Shown in pieces: positions 41,221-49,233 of a stretch of DNA of 64,000 nt (position 1 is its first letter; each line of letters begins with the position of its first letter). Source of the DNA: DAIPKP01 sp964539095. Its GTDB lineage: Bacteria; Synergistota; Synergistia; Synergistales; Aminiphilaceae. The notes under the pieces are model-generated. The model had not been told where the DNA came from and did no database searches. It saw nothing but the letters and a program-made list of their open reading frames with translations. Position numbers and translations under genes: made by a program. The stretch is taken from assembly GCA_964539095.1 (NCBI GenBank), contig CAZIFL010000002.1:124001-188000 (forward strand), in the 5' to 3' direction.

Positions 41221-42507
41221 ATGAGGCGGAAGCAGGCTTTCCTTTCTTTCAATGGAGTTATGGGGGCTGCGGCGCTTATCTTCGCCGGAGCCCTTCTTTT
41301 CGTGTCCCCCTCGCCGGGAATGGCCAGGGGCATTGCCATCGACGGCATCCCTGTCTGGCTTGTGGAGACCATGGAAAAAAGCCTCGGAGCGGTATGGCAA
41401 GAGCTTGCCCTTCGCTCCTCGGAGAAGGAAGAACAGGAACGGGTGCTTCGGCTTGTGGTGGAACGGCTCTACCCTGGGTACTTTCTGGAGAGCCTTGCGA
41501 TTCTTCCGGAGGGGACGTTGCAGGTACGCTTCTCTTCCCGGCAGGAATTCCTGCGGAAGGATTGGAATGTCACCCTGCTCCCCCCTCCTTTAGAAGAGCC
41601 TTTTTCCGAATGGTTTGCGGAGGACATGAAGACTCTGGAGGGGATACTCTTTCAAAGCCTTTCGGGGGTTCCTCCCTCGGCTCTCGGCTGGGGGGATGTG
41701 GCTTTTCGGAACTTCCTCGCCGGGGAGACCTCGGCTCTTCTCCCCGGATGGCATGCAGCACCGATGATCCGCCTTCCTGGGGAGGGAGTGCCGGAGCTGG
41801 AGATCTCCTTTATTCCGCAGCCCCCTCTTGTGTTGGCTCTGGTGCCGTCGCTTCAATCTGAGACGCTTCCCATAATGCTTCGACAGGACCTCAAGGAGGG
41901 GATGATCAAGGACCTCTCCCCCCTGGTGGGGCTCCCTGTGGTCTGGCTGGATCGTCACGGGGAAGAGGTTGAACTCTGGGCGGTCTCTCTTCTTGGAGAA
42001 CGTAATGTGGCAGCTCGCTCTGACGCCACGCTCTCCATTCATTTTGAAGCGGAACAGCTTTCCCGGATACGGGTCTCTGTAGAGAGCACCTCCTACGTTC
42101 TCCAAGGGTGGCTTGCGGGGTATGCAGGGAGTGACGGGCACTATCCTGAGCTTGGATTGCACTTCGGAAAAAAACTCTCTCCCCGAAGAGAGGCTCCGGA
42201 ACTCTACGGCGAATGGATCATGACAGTCAACGATTTTTCTCTGGAAAGCCGGTGGGGAGTCCGTTTTTCCCCCTGGGGAGATGTCTTTCTGGGGGGGGAG
42301 TTCTCCTGGCCTGGGGGGGATCTTTGGTGGCGTCTTTGGGCGGATTCTCGGGAGATCCGCTCCCCCTACCTCTGGTGGCGCTACAACCCCGAGGGAGAGC
42401 ATAACGGTGCTTTGGGGTGGCGGATCAACGAGCATTTCTCCCTGGAGCTGCACTACGATGAACGAGCCCGGGATCAGATCTCTCTCCGGGCGGTGGGGAA
42501 TCTGTAA
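41221..42507 (+). CDS. Exported protein of unknown function between bamA and lpxD
   Basis: A 428-residue protein with a signal peptide (about 1-36, GVMGAAALIFAGALLFVS). The first 270 residues contain mixed alpha/beta sequence. The last 150 alternate aromatic and polar residues (WGVRFSPWGDVFLGGEFSW, LWWRLWADS, HFSLELHYDE), as in beta strands of an outer-membrane barrel, and end in a short LRAVGNL. It is packed between bamA (15 bases) and lpxD (12 bases), so it is probably an outer-membrane or periplasmic assembly factor. No named family is recognised. Confidence 0.7.
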   Translation: MRRKQAFLSFNGVMGAAALIFAGALLFVSPSPGMARGIAIDGIPVWLVETMEKSLGAVWQELALRSSEKEEQERVLRLVVERLYPGYFLESLAILPEGTLQVRFSSRQEFLRKDWNVTLLPPPLEEPFSEWFAEDMKTLEGILFQSLSGVPPSALGWGDVAFRNFLAGETSALLPGWHAAPMIRLPGEGVPELEISFIPQPPLVLALVPSLQSETLPIMLRQDLKEGMIKDLSPLVGLPVVWLDRHGEEVELWAVSLLGERNVAARSDATLSIHFEAEQLSRIRVSVESTSYVLQGWLAGYAGSDGHYPELGLHFGKKLSPRREAPELYGEWIMTVNDFSLESRWGVRFSPWGDVFLGGEFSWPGGDLWWRLWADSREIRSPYLWWRYNPEGEHNGALGWRINEHFSLELHYDERARDQISLRAVGNL

Positions 42508-42519
42508 GGAGGGAGTTTT

Positions 42520-43569
42520 ATGAAAAAAAAGGGGGCCTCCATCTCTCTTGCCGTGCTTGCGGCAAAACTCCAGGGAAGAGTCGTGGGCAACACGCTTCGG
42601 GAGGTCTGCGGTGTGGGAACTCCGGAAGAGCACGATTCTCGCAGGGTGGTTCCTCTCTGGGGAGCTGGCGAAAAGCTTCCCCTGGACGCTAAGGCTAACC
42701 CCGTGCTTCTCACGAGGGAAGATCTTCTTCCTTCGGGATTTGATGCCATTCTTGTGGAAAATCCGCGAAAGTGTCTCATCCCTCTCCTCGAAGCCTTTCA
42801 GGCGGTACGTTCTTTTCGGGGAGGGATTCATTCTTCTGCCTGGGTGGATCCCGGCGCAGAGATTCACCCGGGAGCGTGGATCGGTCCTCAGTGTGTGGTG
42901 GAGGAGGGGGCCGTGGTGGAGGAGGGGGCTGTGCTGGTGGCTCAGATTTACCTCGGAGCCTATTCCCGGGTGGGGAGCAACAGCCGTATTGAACCCCAGG
43001 TGGTACTCTACTCCGGGGTCGTTTTGGAAGAGGATGTCATTGTACACGCGGGCTCCATTTTAGGAGCCGACGGCTTCGGCTATGAGTCCCAGAAGGAGAA
43101 TCCTCCTCTCAAGGTTCCCCAGATTGGAGGGGTCTGTATTGAGCGAGGGGTGGAGATCGGAGCCAACGTTACCGTGGATCGGGGAACCATTGGAACCACC
43201 CGCATTGGTGCCTACAGCAAGCTGGACGATCATGTGCATGTGGGACACAACTGTGTGGTGGGGAAGCGATGCCTTCTCATAGCCTTTGCGGGGCTTGCGG
43301 GAAGTGCGGTGCTGGAGGATGATGTTATTCTCGCCGCCAAGAGCGGCGTGGCCCAGCATGTCTGTGTAGGGAAGGGGAGTCAGGTGGCGGCGTGCGGGGG
43401 AGCCACCAAAGATGTTCCTCCGGGGAGCGTGGTCTCCGGATTTCCCGCCTGGGAGCATCGGAAGGAGCTGGTGGCGCAAAGCCATCTTCGAAAGATGCCG
43501 GAGTTGGTGAAAAGAATTCGGGAGATGGAAAAAGAGCTTCGGGAACTCAAGGAAACCCTCCATCCATGA
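42520..43569 (+). CDS. lpxD: UDP-3-O-acyl-glucosamine N-acyltransferase LpxD
   Basis: A 349-residue acyltransferase (E. coli 341) for the third step of lipid A synthesis, adding the N-linked acyl chain from acyl-ACP. The N-terminal uridine-binding domain (about 1-105) is followed by a left-handed beta helix of hexapeptide repeats, with the catalytic His in VHVGHNC (H243), and a C-terminal charged helix. AAGGAGG precedes ATG 42520. Its stop overlaps the lpxC start as ATGA. Confidence 0.95.
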   Translation: MKKKGASISLAVLAAKLQGRVVGNTLREVCGVGTPEEHDSRRVVPLWGAGEKLPLDAKANPVLLTREDLLPSGFDAILVENPRKCLIPLLEAFQAVRSFRGGIHSSAWVDPGAEIHPGAWIGPQCVVEEGAVVEEGAVLVAQIYLGAYSRVGSNSRIEPQVVLYSGVVLEEDVIVHAGSILGADGFGYESQKENPPLKVPQIGGVCIERGVEIGANVTVDRGTIGTTRIGAYSKLDDHVHVGHNCVVGKRCLLIAFAGLAGSAVLEDDVILAAKSGVAQHVCVGKGSQVAACGGATKDVPPGSVVSGFPAWEHRKELVAQSHLRKMPELVKRIREMEKELRELKETLHP

Positions 43570-44384
43570 ACAATTATACCCTTCGGGAGGAGATCCTTTT
43601 TTCCGGCCTGGGACTTCACCGGGGAACCCAAGGAACCCTTCGAGTTACTCCCTCGGAGAAGGGATGCATCACCTTTTGTTTTGGAAAGGCCTCCTTTGAT
43701 CTTCGGGAGGCTTCCTTTCAGGGGGGGGGGCGGGGGACGGTGCTCTCCTTCGGGAACTCCCATTCTCTTGCCACGGCGGAACATCTTCTGGGAGCCCTCT
43801 GTCTCTGCGGCGTATGGAGTGTGGATATTACTGTAGAGGCAGAAGAAGTCCCCATGGGGGACGGGAGCGCCGCCTTCTTTACGAAAGAGCTTTTCCCCCG
43901 AAGAGAGCTTCTGGAGGAACCAATAGAGCCCCTCTATCTGGGAACCCCTCTCTCTGTGGGAGATCCCGGAGAGGGGCCCTTCGTGGCTGCCTTTCCCGCT
44001 TCCCGGTTCGGCATGACCTACGCCTTTTCCCACCCTCATCCCCTCATCGGCTCCCAGTGGCGAAGCTTTGTCTGGGATGATACGGTTCGTACGACTCTTG
44101 AGGGGGCCCGGACCTTCGGCTTTCTTTCCGAGGTGGAGGCCCTTCGTCGGCGGGGGCTCGCCCTGGGGGGCTCTCTGGAAAATGCGCTGGTTTTTGACGA
44201 ATCGGGAATTTGTAACCCCGAGGGGCTTCGTTTTTTCGACGAGTGTGTCCGGCACAAGATGCTGGATTTTCTGGGGGATCTCATGCTCCTCGGAAGACCT
44301 CTGGTAGCGCATGTGGTGGCTTTTCGAGGTGGACATGCAGCCCATCTTCGGCTGGTGGAACGGTTGCGTAGGGGCGATTCATGA
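43566..44384 (+). CDS. lpxC: UDP-3-O-acyl-N-acetylglucosamine deacetylase LpxC
   Basis: A 272-residue zinc deacetylase catalysing the committed step of lipid A synthesis; short compared with 305 in E. coli. Zinc ligands are H73 (TAEHLLGAL), H230 and D234 (RHKMLDFLGD); E72 and H257 complete the site. The order lpxD-lpxC differs from the enterobacterial loci. The last five residues, RRGDS, and the stop codon are supplied by a copy of the dispersed palindrome, so the native C-terminus has been replaced. Confidence 0.94.
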   Translation: MNNYTLREEILFSGLGLHRGTQGTLRVTPSEKGCITFCFGKASFDLREASFQGGGRGTVLSFGNSHSLATAEHLLGALCLCGVWSVDITVEAEEVPMGDGSAAFFTKELFPRRELLEEPIEPLYLGTPLSVGDPGEGPFVAAFPASRFGMTYAFSHPHPLIGSQWRSFVWDDTVRTTLEGARTFGFLSEVEALRRRGLALGGSLENALVFDESGICNPEGLRFFDECVRHKMLDFLGDLMLLGRPLVAHVVAFRGGHAAHLRLVERLRRGDS

Positions 44385-44391
44385 ATCGCCC
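44368..44391. repeat. Dispersed palindrome, copy 1 (end of lpxC)
   Basis: It contains the perfect 20-bp palindrome GGGCGATTCATGAATCGCCC (44372-44391) preceded by TTGCGTAG. It includes the lpxC stop codon and lies just before the Shine-Dalgarno of fabZ. The 7 bases TTGCGTA on its left recur at copy 6 in kdsB. Confidence 0.9.
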
Positions 44392-44412
44392 TTCTGTAAG
44401 GAGGTTTTTCTT

Positions 44413-44877
44413 GTGAGTGACAAACAGATTTTGGATATTCAGGGGATCATGAGCCGGCTTCCTCATAGATATCCCTTTCTTCTCGTGGATCGGATTCTTG
44501 AGCTTCAGGAGGATCGGGTGGTGGGGCTCAAGAACGTGACGTACAACGAACCCTTTTTCCAGGGGCACTTTCCCCAGGAGCCTGTTATGCCCGGGGTGCT
44601 CATCCTTGAAGCTATGGGACAGGTTGCGGCCATGATGGTGCTTCTCATTCCAGGGAGCGAACATCTGGTCCCCTATCTTACCGGGGTGGATAAAGCCAAG
44701 TTTCGCCGCCCTGTTCGCCCGGGAGATCAGCTTATTACTGAGGCTAAGGCGGAGCGTTTCCGCCGACGGGTGGGAAAGGTCTCTGTGCGGGCCACCGTAG
44801 AGGGAGATCTCGCAGCGGAGGCGGTGCTCGGTTTTCTTCTGGCAGAGCGGCTTGATGCCACAAAGGGAGATGCCTGA
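44413..44877 (+). CDS. fabZ: 3-hydroxyacyl-[ACP] dehydratase FabZ
   Basis: A 154-residue hot-dog-fold dehydratase for fatty-acid elongation. GTG 44413 follows AAGGAGG. H52 in FQGHFP and E66 in ILEAMGQ are the catalytic pair; LPHRYPFLLVDRI is the usual N-terminal motif. Its place between lpxC and lpxA is the standard coupling of lipid A to fatty-acid supply. The stop overlaps the lpxA start by one base. Confidence 0.95.
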   Translation: MSDKQILDIQGIMSRLPHRYPFLLVDRILELQEDRVVGLKNVTYNEPFFQGHFPQEPVMPGVLILEAMGQVAAMMVLLIPGSEHLVPYLTGVDKAKFRRPVRPGDQLITEAKAERFRRRVGKVSVRATVEGDLAAEAVLGFLLAERLDATKGDA

Positions 44878-45662
44878 TGGTAACGGTACATCCTACAGCC
44901 ATCGTTTCCTCTAAGGCGGAGATTGAAGAGGGGGTTCAGATCGGCCCTTACTGTATTGTGGGAGATCGGGTGCGTATCGGCAAAGGCACCGTGCTGGAGG
45001 CCTTCGTACGCCTCTGCGATTACGTGAAGGTGGGGGAAAACTGCCGTTTCTTCGAGCATGTTACTCTGGGGCGGGAGCCCCAGGATTTCGACTTCAAGGG
45101 TGAAGAGAGCTGGGTTATTCTCGAAAAAGACGTGGTGCTCCGGGAGAACGTTACCATTCACCGGGCCAGCGGAGAGGGCAAGGCTACTCGTGTAGGCGAG
45201 GGATGCTACATCATGGAGGGGTGCCATCTGGGGCATAACGTAGAGCTTGCTCCCCGGGTGGTGATGGCCAACAAGGCGGGGCTCTCGGGATACGTGCATG
45301 TGGGAGAAAAGACTGTCATCGGCGGCATGGCGGGGGTGCATCAGTTCGTGCATATCGGCCGGAACTGCATGGTGGGAGGACTTTCCAAGATTGTGAAAGA
45401 CGTTCCCCCCTTTCTTCTGGTGGATGGTCATCCCGCCCGGGTCTACGGACTGAATAAAGTGGGGCTTCGGCGAAACGGCTTCAACGCCGCTGCTCGGACT
45501 GATGTGGCTCACATCTACCAGCAGATCTATCGGGGAGGGCTTCCCATGCGGGAGGCTCTGGCTCTTCTCCGGCAGGAACGCTCTGATGATCTTGCCCGGG
45601 AGATCCTGGACTTTGCGGATGCCGGAAGCGGCCGGGGATTAACTCCCTGGATACGGTCCTAG
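44877..45662 (+). CDS. lpxA: UDP-N-acetylglucosamine acyltransferase LpxA
   Basis: A 261-residue left-handed beta-helix acyltransferase (E. coli 262) for the first step of lipid A synthesis. Hexapeptide repeats run from residue 1 to about 190, the catalytic His is H120 in CHLGHNV, and a helical C-terminus follows. ATG 44877 overlaps the fabZ stop. Confidence 0.95.
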   Translation: MVTVHPTAIVSSKAEIEEGVQIGPYCIVGDRVRIGKGTVLEAFVRLCDYVKVGENCRFFEHVTLGREPQDFDFKGEESWVILEKDVVLRENVTIHRASGEGKATRVGEGCYIMEGCHLGHNVELAPRVVMANKAGLSGYVHVGEKTVIGGMAGVHQFVHIGRNCMVGGLSKIVKDVPPFLLVDGHPARVYGLNKVGLRRNGFNAAARTDVAHIYQQIYRGGLPMREALALLRQERSDDLAREILDFADAGSGRGLTPWIRS

Positions 45663-45669
45663 ATCTCTC

Positions 45670-46149
45670 ATGATACGGCTCGCAGCCTTTGACGTGGATG
45701 GAACCCTTACGGATGGGGGGATTTACCTGGATGGGGGAGAGGGAGAGTGGAAACGCTTCGACGTGCAGGACGGCATGGGGTTCTCCCTTCTTGCCCGTTC
45801 CGGGGTTGTCCTTGCAGTTATCAGCGGCCGCTACTCCCCCGTTACAGAGCGACGGGTTCGGGAACTTGGTGTAGAACACTGCATCAACGGAGTGGGGGAG
45901 AAACTTCCCGTGCTTCAGGAGCTTGCCCAAAAGTTGGGGTTTGCTCCGGAGGAAGTGGCCTTTGTCGGTGATGACATCAACGATCTCCCCTGTATTGCCT
46001 GGGCAGGGCTCGGCATGGCGGTGCAAAATGCGCTGCCGGAGGTGCAGGAGAGGGCGGACTATGTCACACGCCGTTCCGGAGGTTTCGGGGCGGTTCGGGA
46101 AGCGGCGGAGTATATTCTGGCGTATAACAACAGATCCGAAGGGGGATAG
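45670..46149 (+). CDS. kdsC: 3-deoxy-D-manno-octulosonate 8-phosphate phosphatase KdsC
   Basis: A 159-residue HAD phosphatase of the small KdsC type. The catalytic aspartates are D8 and D10 in FDVDGTLTDG; SGRYSP, a GEKLPVLQ lysine and GDDINDLP complete the HAD motifs. It releases Kdo from Kdo 8-phosphate. It is eight bases after lpxA and without a strong ribosome site, so probably coupled. It is shorter than E. coli KdsC (188) but matches compact tetrameric forms. Confidence 0.92.
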   Translation: MIRLAAFDVDGTLTDGGIYLDGGEGEWKRFDVQDGMGFSLLARSGVVLAVISGRYSPVTERRVRELGVEHCINGVGEKLPVLQELAQKLGFAPEEVAFVGDDINDLPCIAWAGLGMAVQNALPEVQERADYVTRRSGGFGAVREAAEYILAYNNRSEGG

Positions 46150-46153
46150 ATCC

Positions 46154-47257
46154 GTGCCCAGGGGATGGAGAATCCTGGATCGCTATATGGCGACGGAGAT
46201 GGTGCAGCCCTTTATCTTCGGTATCCTTGCCTTTACCGTGATTTTTGTGGCCGGAGGCGTGCTCTTTCAGATTGCGGATCTCATCATCGAACGGGGGATC
46301 AGCATGTGGGTGGTGACACGGCTCTTTCTCTACCGCCTCCCCGAAGTGATCGCCCTGGTAATTCCCATGTCCTCCCTTCTTGCGGCGCTCCTTACCTTTG
46401 GGGGGCTTTCGGGGAGAAGCGAGATTGTCGCTTTCCGTGCCTCGGGAATCTCCTTTCAGCGGATTCTCCGCCCGGTTATTCTTCTCTCTCTGGGAGTGGT
46501 CTTTCTCTCGGTGCTCTGGAACGAAACGGTGGTCCCTCTGAGTAACCGGGCGTATTATGCGGTGATGCAGACCGAAGTATTAAAAGAGCGTCCGTCTCTC
46601 GTGCGGGAACGGATTTTTCTTCGTGAAGAGAGCGAGGGGCATCTCAAGAGGGTGATCTATATCGATCGTCTCAAGCCCAAGGCGGGGAGAATGGAGAAGA
46701 TCCTGGTGCAGGAGTTCGATAAAGGGCGCCTCTCCCGAATCCTCTCCGCTGAAAAGGGGACCTGGGAGGGGGGAACGTGGACTCTCGAAGAGGGTAAAAT
46801 CTATGAAGTGGCTTCCGGCGGTGTTGTCTCTCTTCTCATGACCTTTGAAAGCCAGACCATCCCCCTAGAGCTTTCTCCTCTTCAGATGGAGCAGTCTAAC
46901 CGAGATCCGGACTCCATGGGTATTGTGGAACTCTTCCATCAAATTTCCGTGGTCTCCGCCCACGGGGGGGATGTACGCCCTCTCTGGGTCTCTCTGCACA
47001 TGCGTCTTGCCTTCCCCTGGGCTACAGTGGTGCTGGCTCTGGTGGGAGCCTGCCTCGGGGTGCGGCATCACCGGGGGGGAGCGGGGATCGGATTGGGGAT
47101 GAGTATCCTTGTGGCCTTCGGGTACTACGTGGTGATGTCTTTCTTTCGGGCTCTGGCCCAAGGGGGGAAGCTGCCTGTCTTTATGGGAGCCTGGTTTCCG
47201 GTCTGCCTCTTTCTTGTGCTTGGGGGATTTCTCGTGGGGCGGGCGAACAAAACCTAG
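46154..47257 (+). CDS. LptF/LptG family lipopolysaccharide export permease
   Basis: A 367-residue inner-membrane protein with three membrane segments at each end and a periplasmic domain (about 110-265) between them, the layout of LptF/LptG. GTG 46154 lies five bases after the kdsC stop. It would form the LPS extraction complex with LptB and a partner permease; only one permease is present here and LptB, A and C are not in the window. Its TAG stop is the first three bases of palindrome copy 2. Confidence 0.9.
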   Translation: MPRGWRILDRYMATEMVQPFIFGILAFTVIFVAGGVLFQIADLIIERGISMWVVTRLFLYRLPEVIALVIPMSSLLAALLTFGGLSGRSEIVAFRASGISFQRILRPVILLSLGVVFLSVLWNETVVPLSNRAYYAVMQTEVLKERPSLVRERIFLREESEGHLKRVIYIDRLKPKAGRMEKILVQEFDKGRLSRILSAEKGTWEGGTWTLEEGKIYEVASGGVVSLLMTFESQTIPLELSPLQMEQSNRDPDSMGIVELFHQISVVSAHGGDVRPLWVSLHMRLAFPWATVVLALVGACLGVRHHRGGAGIGLGMSILVAFGYYVVMSFFRALAQGGKLPVFMGAWFPVCLFLVLGGFLVGRANKT

Positions 47258-47286
47258 TAGGGGCGATTCATGAATCGCCCCTACTA
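47255..47286. repeat. Dispersed palindrome, copy 2 (lptF/G-lpxI junction)
   Basis: A perfect 32-base palindrome: the half TAGTAGGGGCGATTCA is followed by its exact complement. It is the longest uninterrupted copy in the window. It includes the stop codon of the permease gene and lies 20 bases before lpxI. Confidence 0.95.
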
Positions 47287-47305
47287 ACGGGGGAGGATAC
47301 GCTAG

Positions 47306-48121
47306 ATGAATGTTATGCGTGCGGTAGTGGCGGGAGAGGGATTGCTCCCTCAGGAGATCGCCCGGCGGTTGACCGCCCGGGGGAATCCTCCGGTGGTCTA
47401 TGCACTCCGGGAGGAGGTGGGGGAGCTTTCCAAGTTTGCTCTGGAGCTTCTTCATTTCCCTCGGCTGGAACTCAAGGCGGTGATGGAGGATCTTCTGCAG
47501 CGGGGTGTGGAGGAGCTTATTCTTGCGGGGGGAGTTCCCAAAACGCTCATGTATCATCCCGCCCTTCTCGACGACTCTGCCCGCCAGCTCGTTCAGAGCA
47601 TTCGCGATCGCGACGATCACTCTCTTTTGGGGGGAGTCGTCGCCTACATCGAAAGTGCGGGAATCCGGGTGGTGCAGTATGCGGATATTATCGAGGATCT
47701 CCTCGCTTCCCCAGGGCAGATTGCGGGGCGAGAGCCTACAGAGCGTGAGTGGGATGATCTTCGTTACGGAAGAGATCTGGCCAGTCAGGTGCTGCACCTC
47801 TCCTTCGGCCAGACTGTGGTGGTCTGTGATCGTTCGGTGGTGGCGGTGGAAGCCATGGAGGGCACCGATGCGGCCCTTCTCCGGGCGGGAGGCCTCTGCA
47901 AGGGGGGGGTGGTGGTGAAGATGATGCGTATTGATCAGGACATGCGCTACGATCTTCCCACGGTGGGGACCAAAACCCTGGTCACCATGGCCCGGGCGGG
48001 GTTGAAATGCCTCGCAGTGGAGGCGGGACGCACGGTCATTCTCACTCCCGAGCACGTTCGGAGGGTTGCGGCGGACATGGGGATTGCTGTGGTAGGGGTG
48101 CGTCATTGTCCCTCTTCCTGA
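47306..48121 (+). CDS. lpxI: UDP-2,3-diacylglucosamine pyrophosphatase LpxI
   Basis: A 271-residue enzyme that cleaves UDP-diacylglucosamine to lipid X, replacing LpxH. The N-terminal part has VVAGEGLLPQEIARR, the middle LILAGGVPKT and DDHSLLGGV, and the C-terminal domain VVAVEAMEGTDAALLRA, GGVVVKMMR and CLAVEAG. GGGAGG precedes ATG 47306. It overlaps lpxB by 16 bases. Confidence 0.92.
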   Translation: MNVMRAVVAGEGLLPQEIARRLTARGNPPVVYALREEVGELSKFALELLHFPRLELKAVMEDLLQRGVEELILAGGVPKTLMYHPALLDDSARQLVQSIRDRDDHSLLGGVVAYIESAGIRVVQYADIIEDLLASPGQIAGREPTEREWDDLRYGRDLASQVLHLSFGQTVVVCDRSVVAVEAMEGTDAALLRAGGLCKGGVVVKMMRIDQDMRYDLPTVGTKTLVTMARAGLKCLAVEAGRTVILTPEHVRRVAADMGIAVVGVRHCPSS

Positions 48122-49233
48122 GTGTAGGGGAGTTTTCCGGAGATCTTTACGGCAGGGCTCTTCTAAAGGCTCTTGCTGCTCAAGGCTATACAGGCCCCGT
48201 GGAGGGGATGGTGGGTCCCGAAAGCCGTGCGGGGGGAGCGAAGCAGCTCTGGTCTTTTCAGGAACTGCACCTTATGGGATTTTCCGAAGTTATCGGGGCG
48301 CTTCCGCGGCTGCTGAGGCTTCTCAAGGCCATGACAGAGCGTATTCTCGCTACCTCTCCAAGGGCGGTGGTTCTGGTGGACAGCCCGGACTTTCATCTCC
48401 CCCTGGCGGCGAGGCTCCGACGCAAAGGGTACCGGGGGGCCCTCCTGAATATCGCCCCCCCCACAGTGTGGGCCTGGCGGGGTGGCCGGGTGAAGAAACT
48501 TCAGAAGTACTATGACTGCTGTTTTCCTCTCTTCCCCTTCGAGCACGAGCTGCTTCTTCGGAAGGGGGTACCCTCGGTTTTCTGTGGGCACCCCCTCCTG
48601 GAGGAGCAGCTTTTTGCGGCTCCCCCAGAACCCTTCTCCGGAGAGAAGCTCTCTTCGGTGGCCCTTCTTCCGGGAAGCCGGGGGAGCGAGGTGCGGCATC
48701 TTCTTCCGGTGCTTCTCGAAGCCTTTCCCCTGCTGCTGGATCGGGGGATACGCCCCTGGATATCCCTGGCTCCGGGGCTCTCCGAGGATGTTCAGAACCT
48801 TCTGCTATCCTCCTTCCCCAGGGAATACTGCACCCGAGAGCCCGGGAGAGAACTTATGAAACGTACCGATGCCGTTTTAGGAGCCTGCGGTACCGCTGCG
48901 GTGGAGGCTCTGCTTCTGAACCGCTATATGGTGGTACTCTACCGTATGTCCCGACTAAACTGGGGGATTCTCTCCCTTCTCCGTCGGTGTGGATCTGTGG
49001 GGGTACCCTACGGAGCGGTGCCGAACCTTCTGGGGGAGTCTCCCATCTACCCCGAACTTCTGCAGCATCAGGCCCGGGGAGATGTGGGAGTGGCCCTTCT
49101 AGAGGCCTATGAAGGATCCCGAGATTTGCGCCGCATCCTCCACCAGCGTATGGAGGCTGCCCGAAAGCGGTTGGGAGTTCCCGGGGCTTTCGATCTCTGG
49201 GCCCGAAAAATTCTGGAATATCTCTCCCCATGA
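48106..49233 (+). CDS. lpxB: Lipid-A-disaccharide synthase LpxB
   Basis: A 375-residue GT19 glycosyltransferase (E. coli 382) that joins lipid X to UDP-diacylglucosamine. The start is TTG 48106 (N-terminus SLFLSVGEFSGDLYG), behind an AGGGGTG site; no ATG is available in frame. Conserved strings: VLVDSPDFHLPLA, PPTVWAWRGGRVKKL, FCGHPLLE, LLPGSRGSEVRHLLP and CGTAAVEALL. It overlaps both neighbours. Confidence 0.93.
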   Translation: MSLFLSVGEFSGDLYGRALLKALAAQGYTGPVEGMVGPESRAGGAKQLWSFQELHLMGFSEVIGALPRLLRLLKAMTERILATSPRAVVLVDSPDFHLPLAARLRRKGYRGALLNIAPPTVWAWRGGRVKKLQKYYDCCFPLFPFEHELLLRKGVPSVFCGHPLLEEQLFAAPPEPFSGEKLSSVALLPGSRGSEVRHLLPVLLEAFPLLLDRGIRPWISLAPGLSEDVQNLLLSSFPREYCTREPGRELMKRTDAVLGACGTAAVEALLLNRYMVVLYRMSRLNWGILSLLRRCGSVGVPYGAVPNLLGESPIYPELLQHQARGDVGVALLEAYEGSRDLRRILHQRMEAARKRLGVPGAFDLWARKILEYLSP

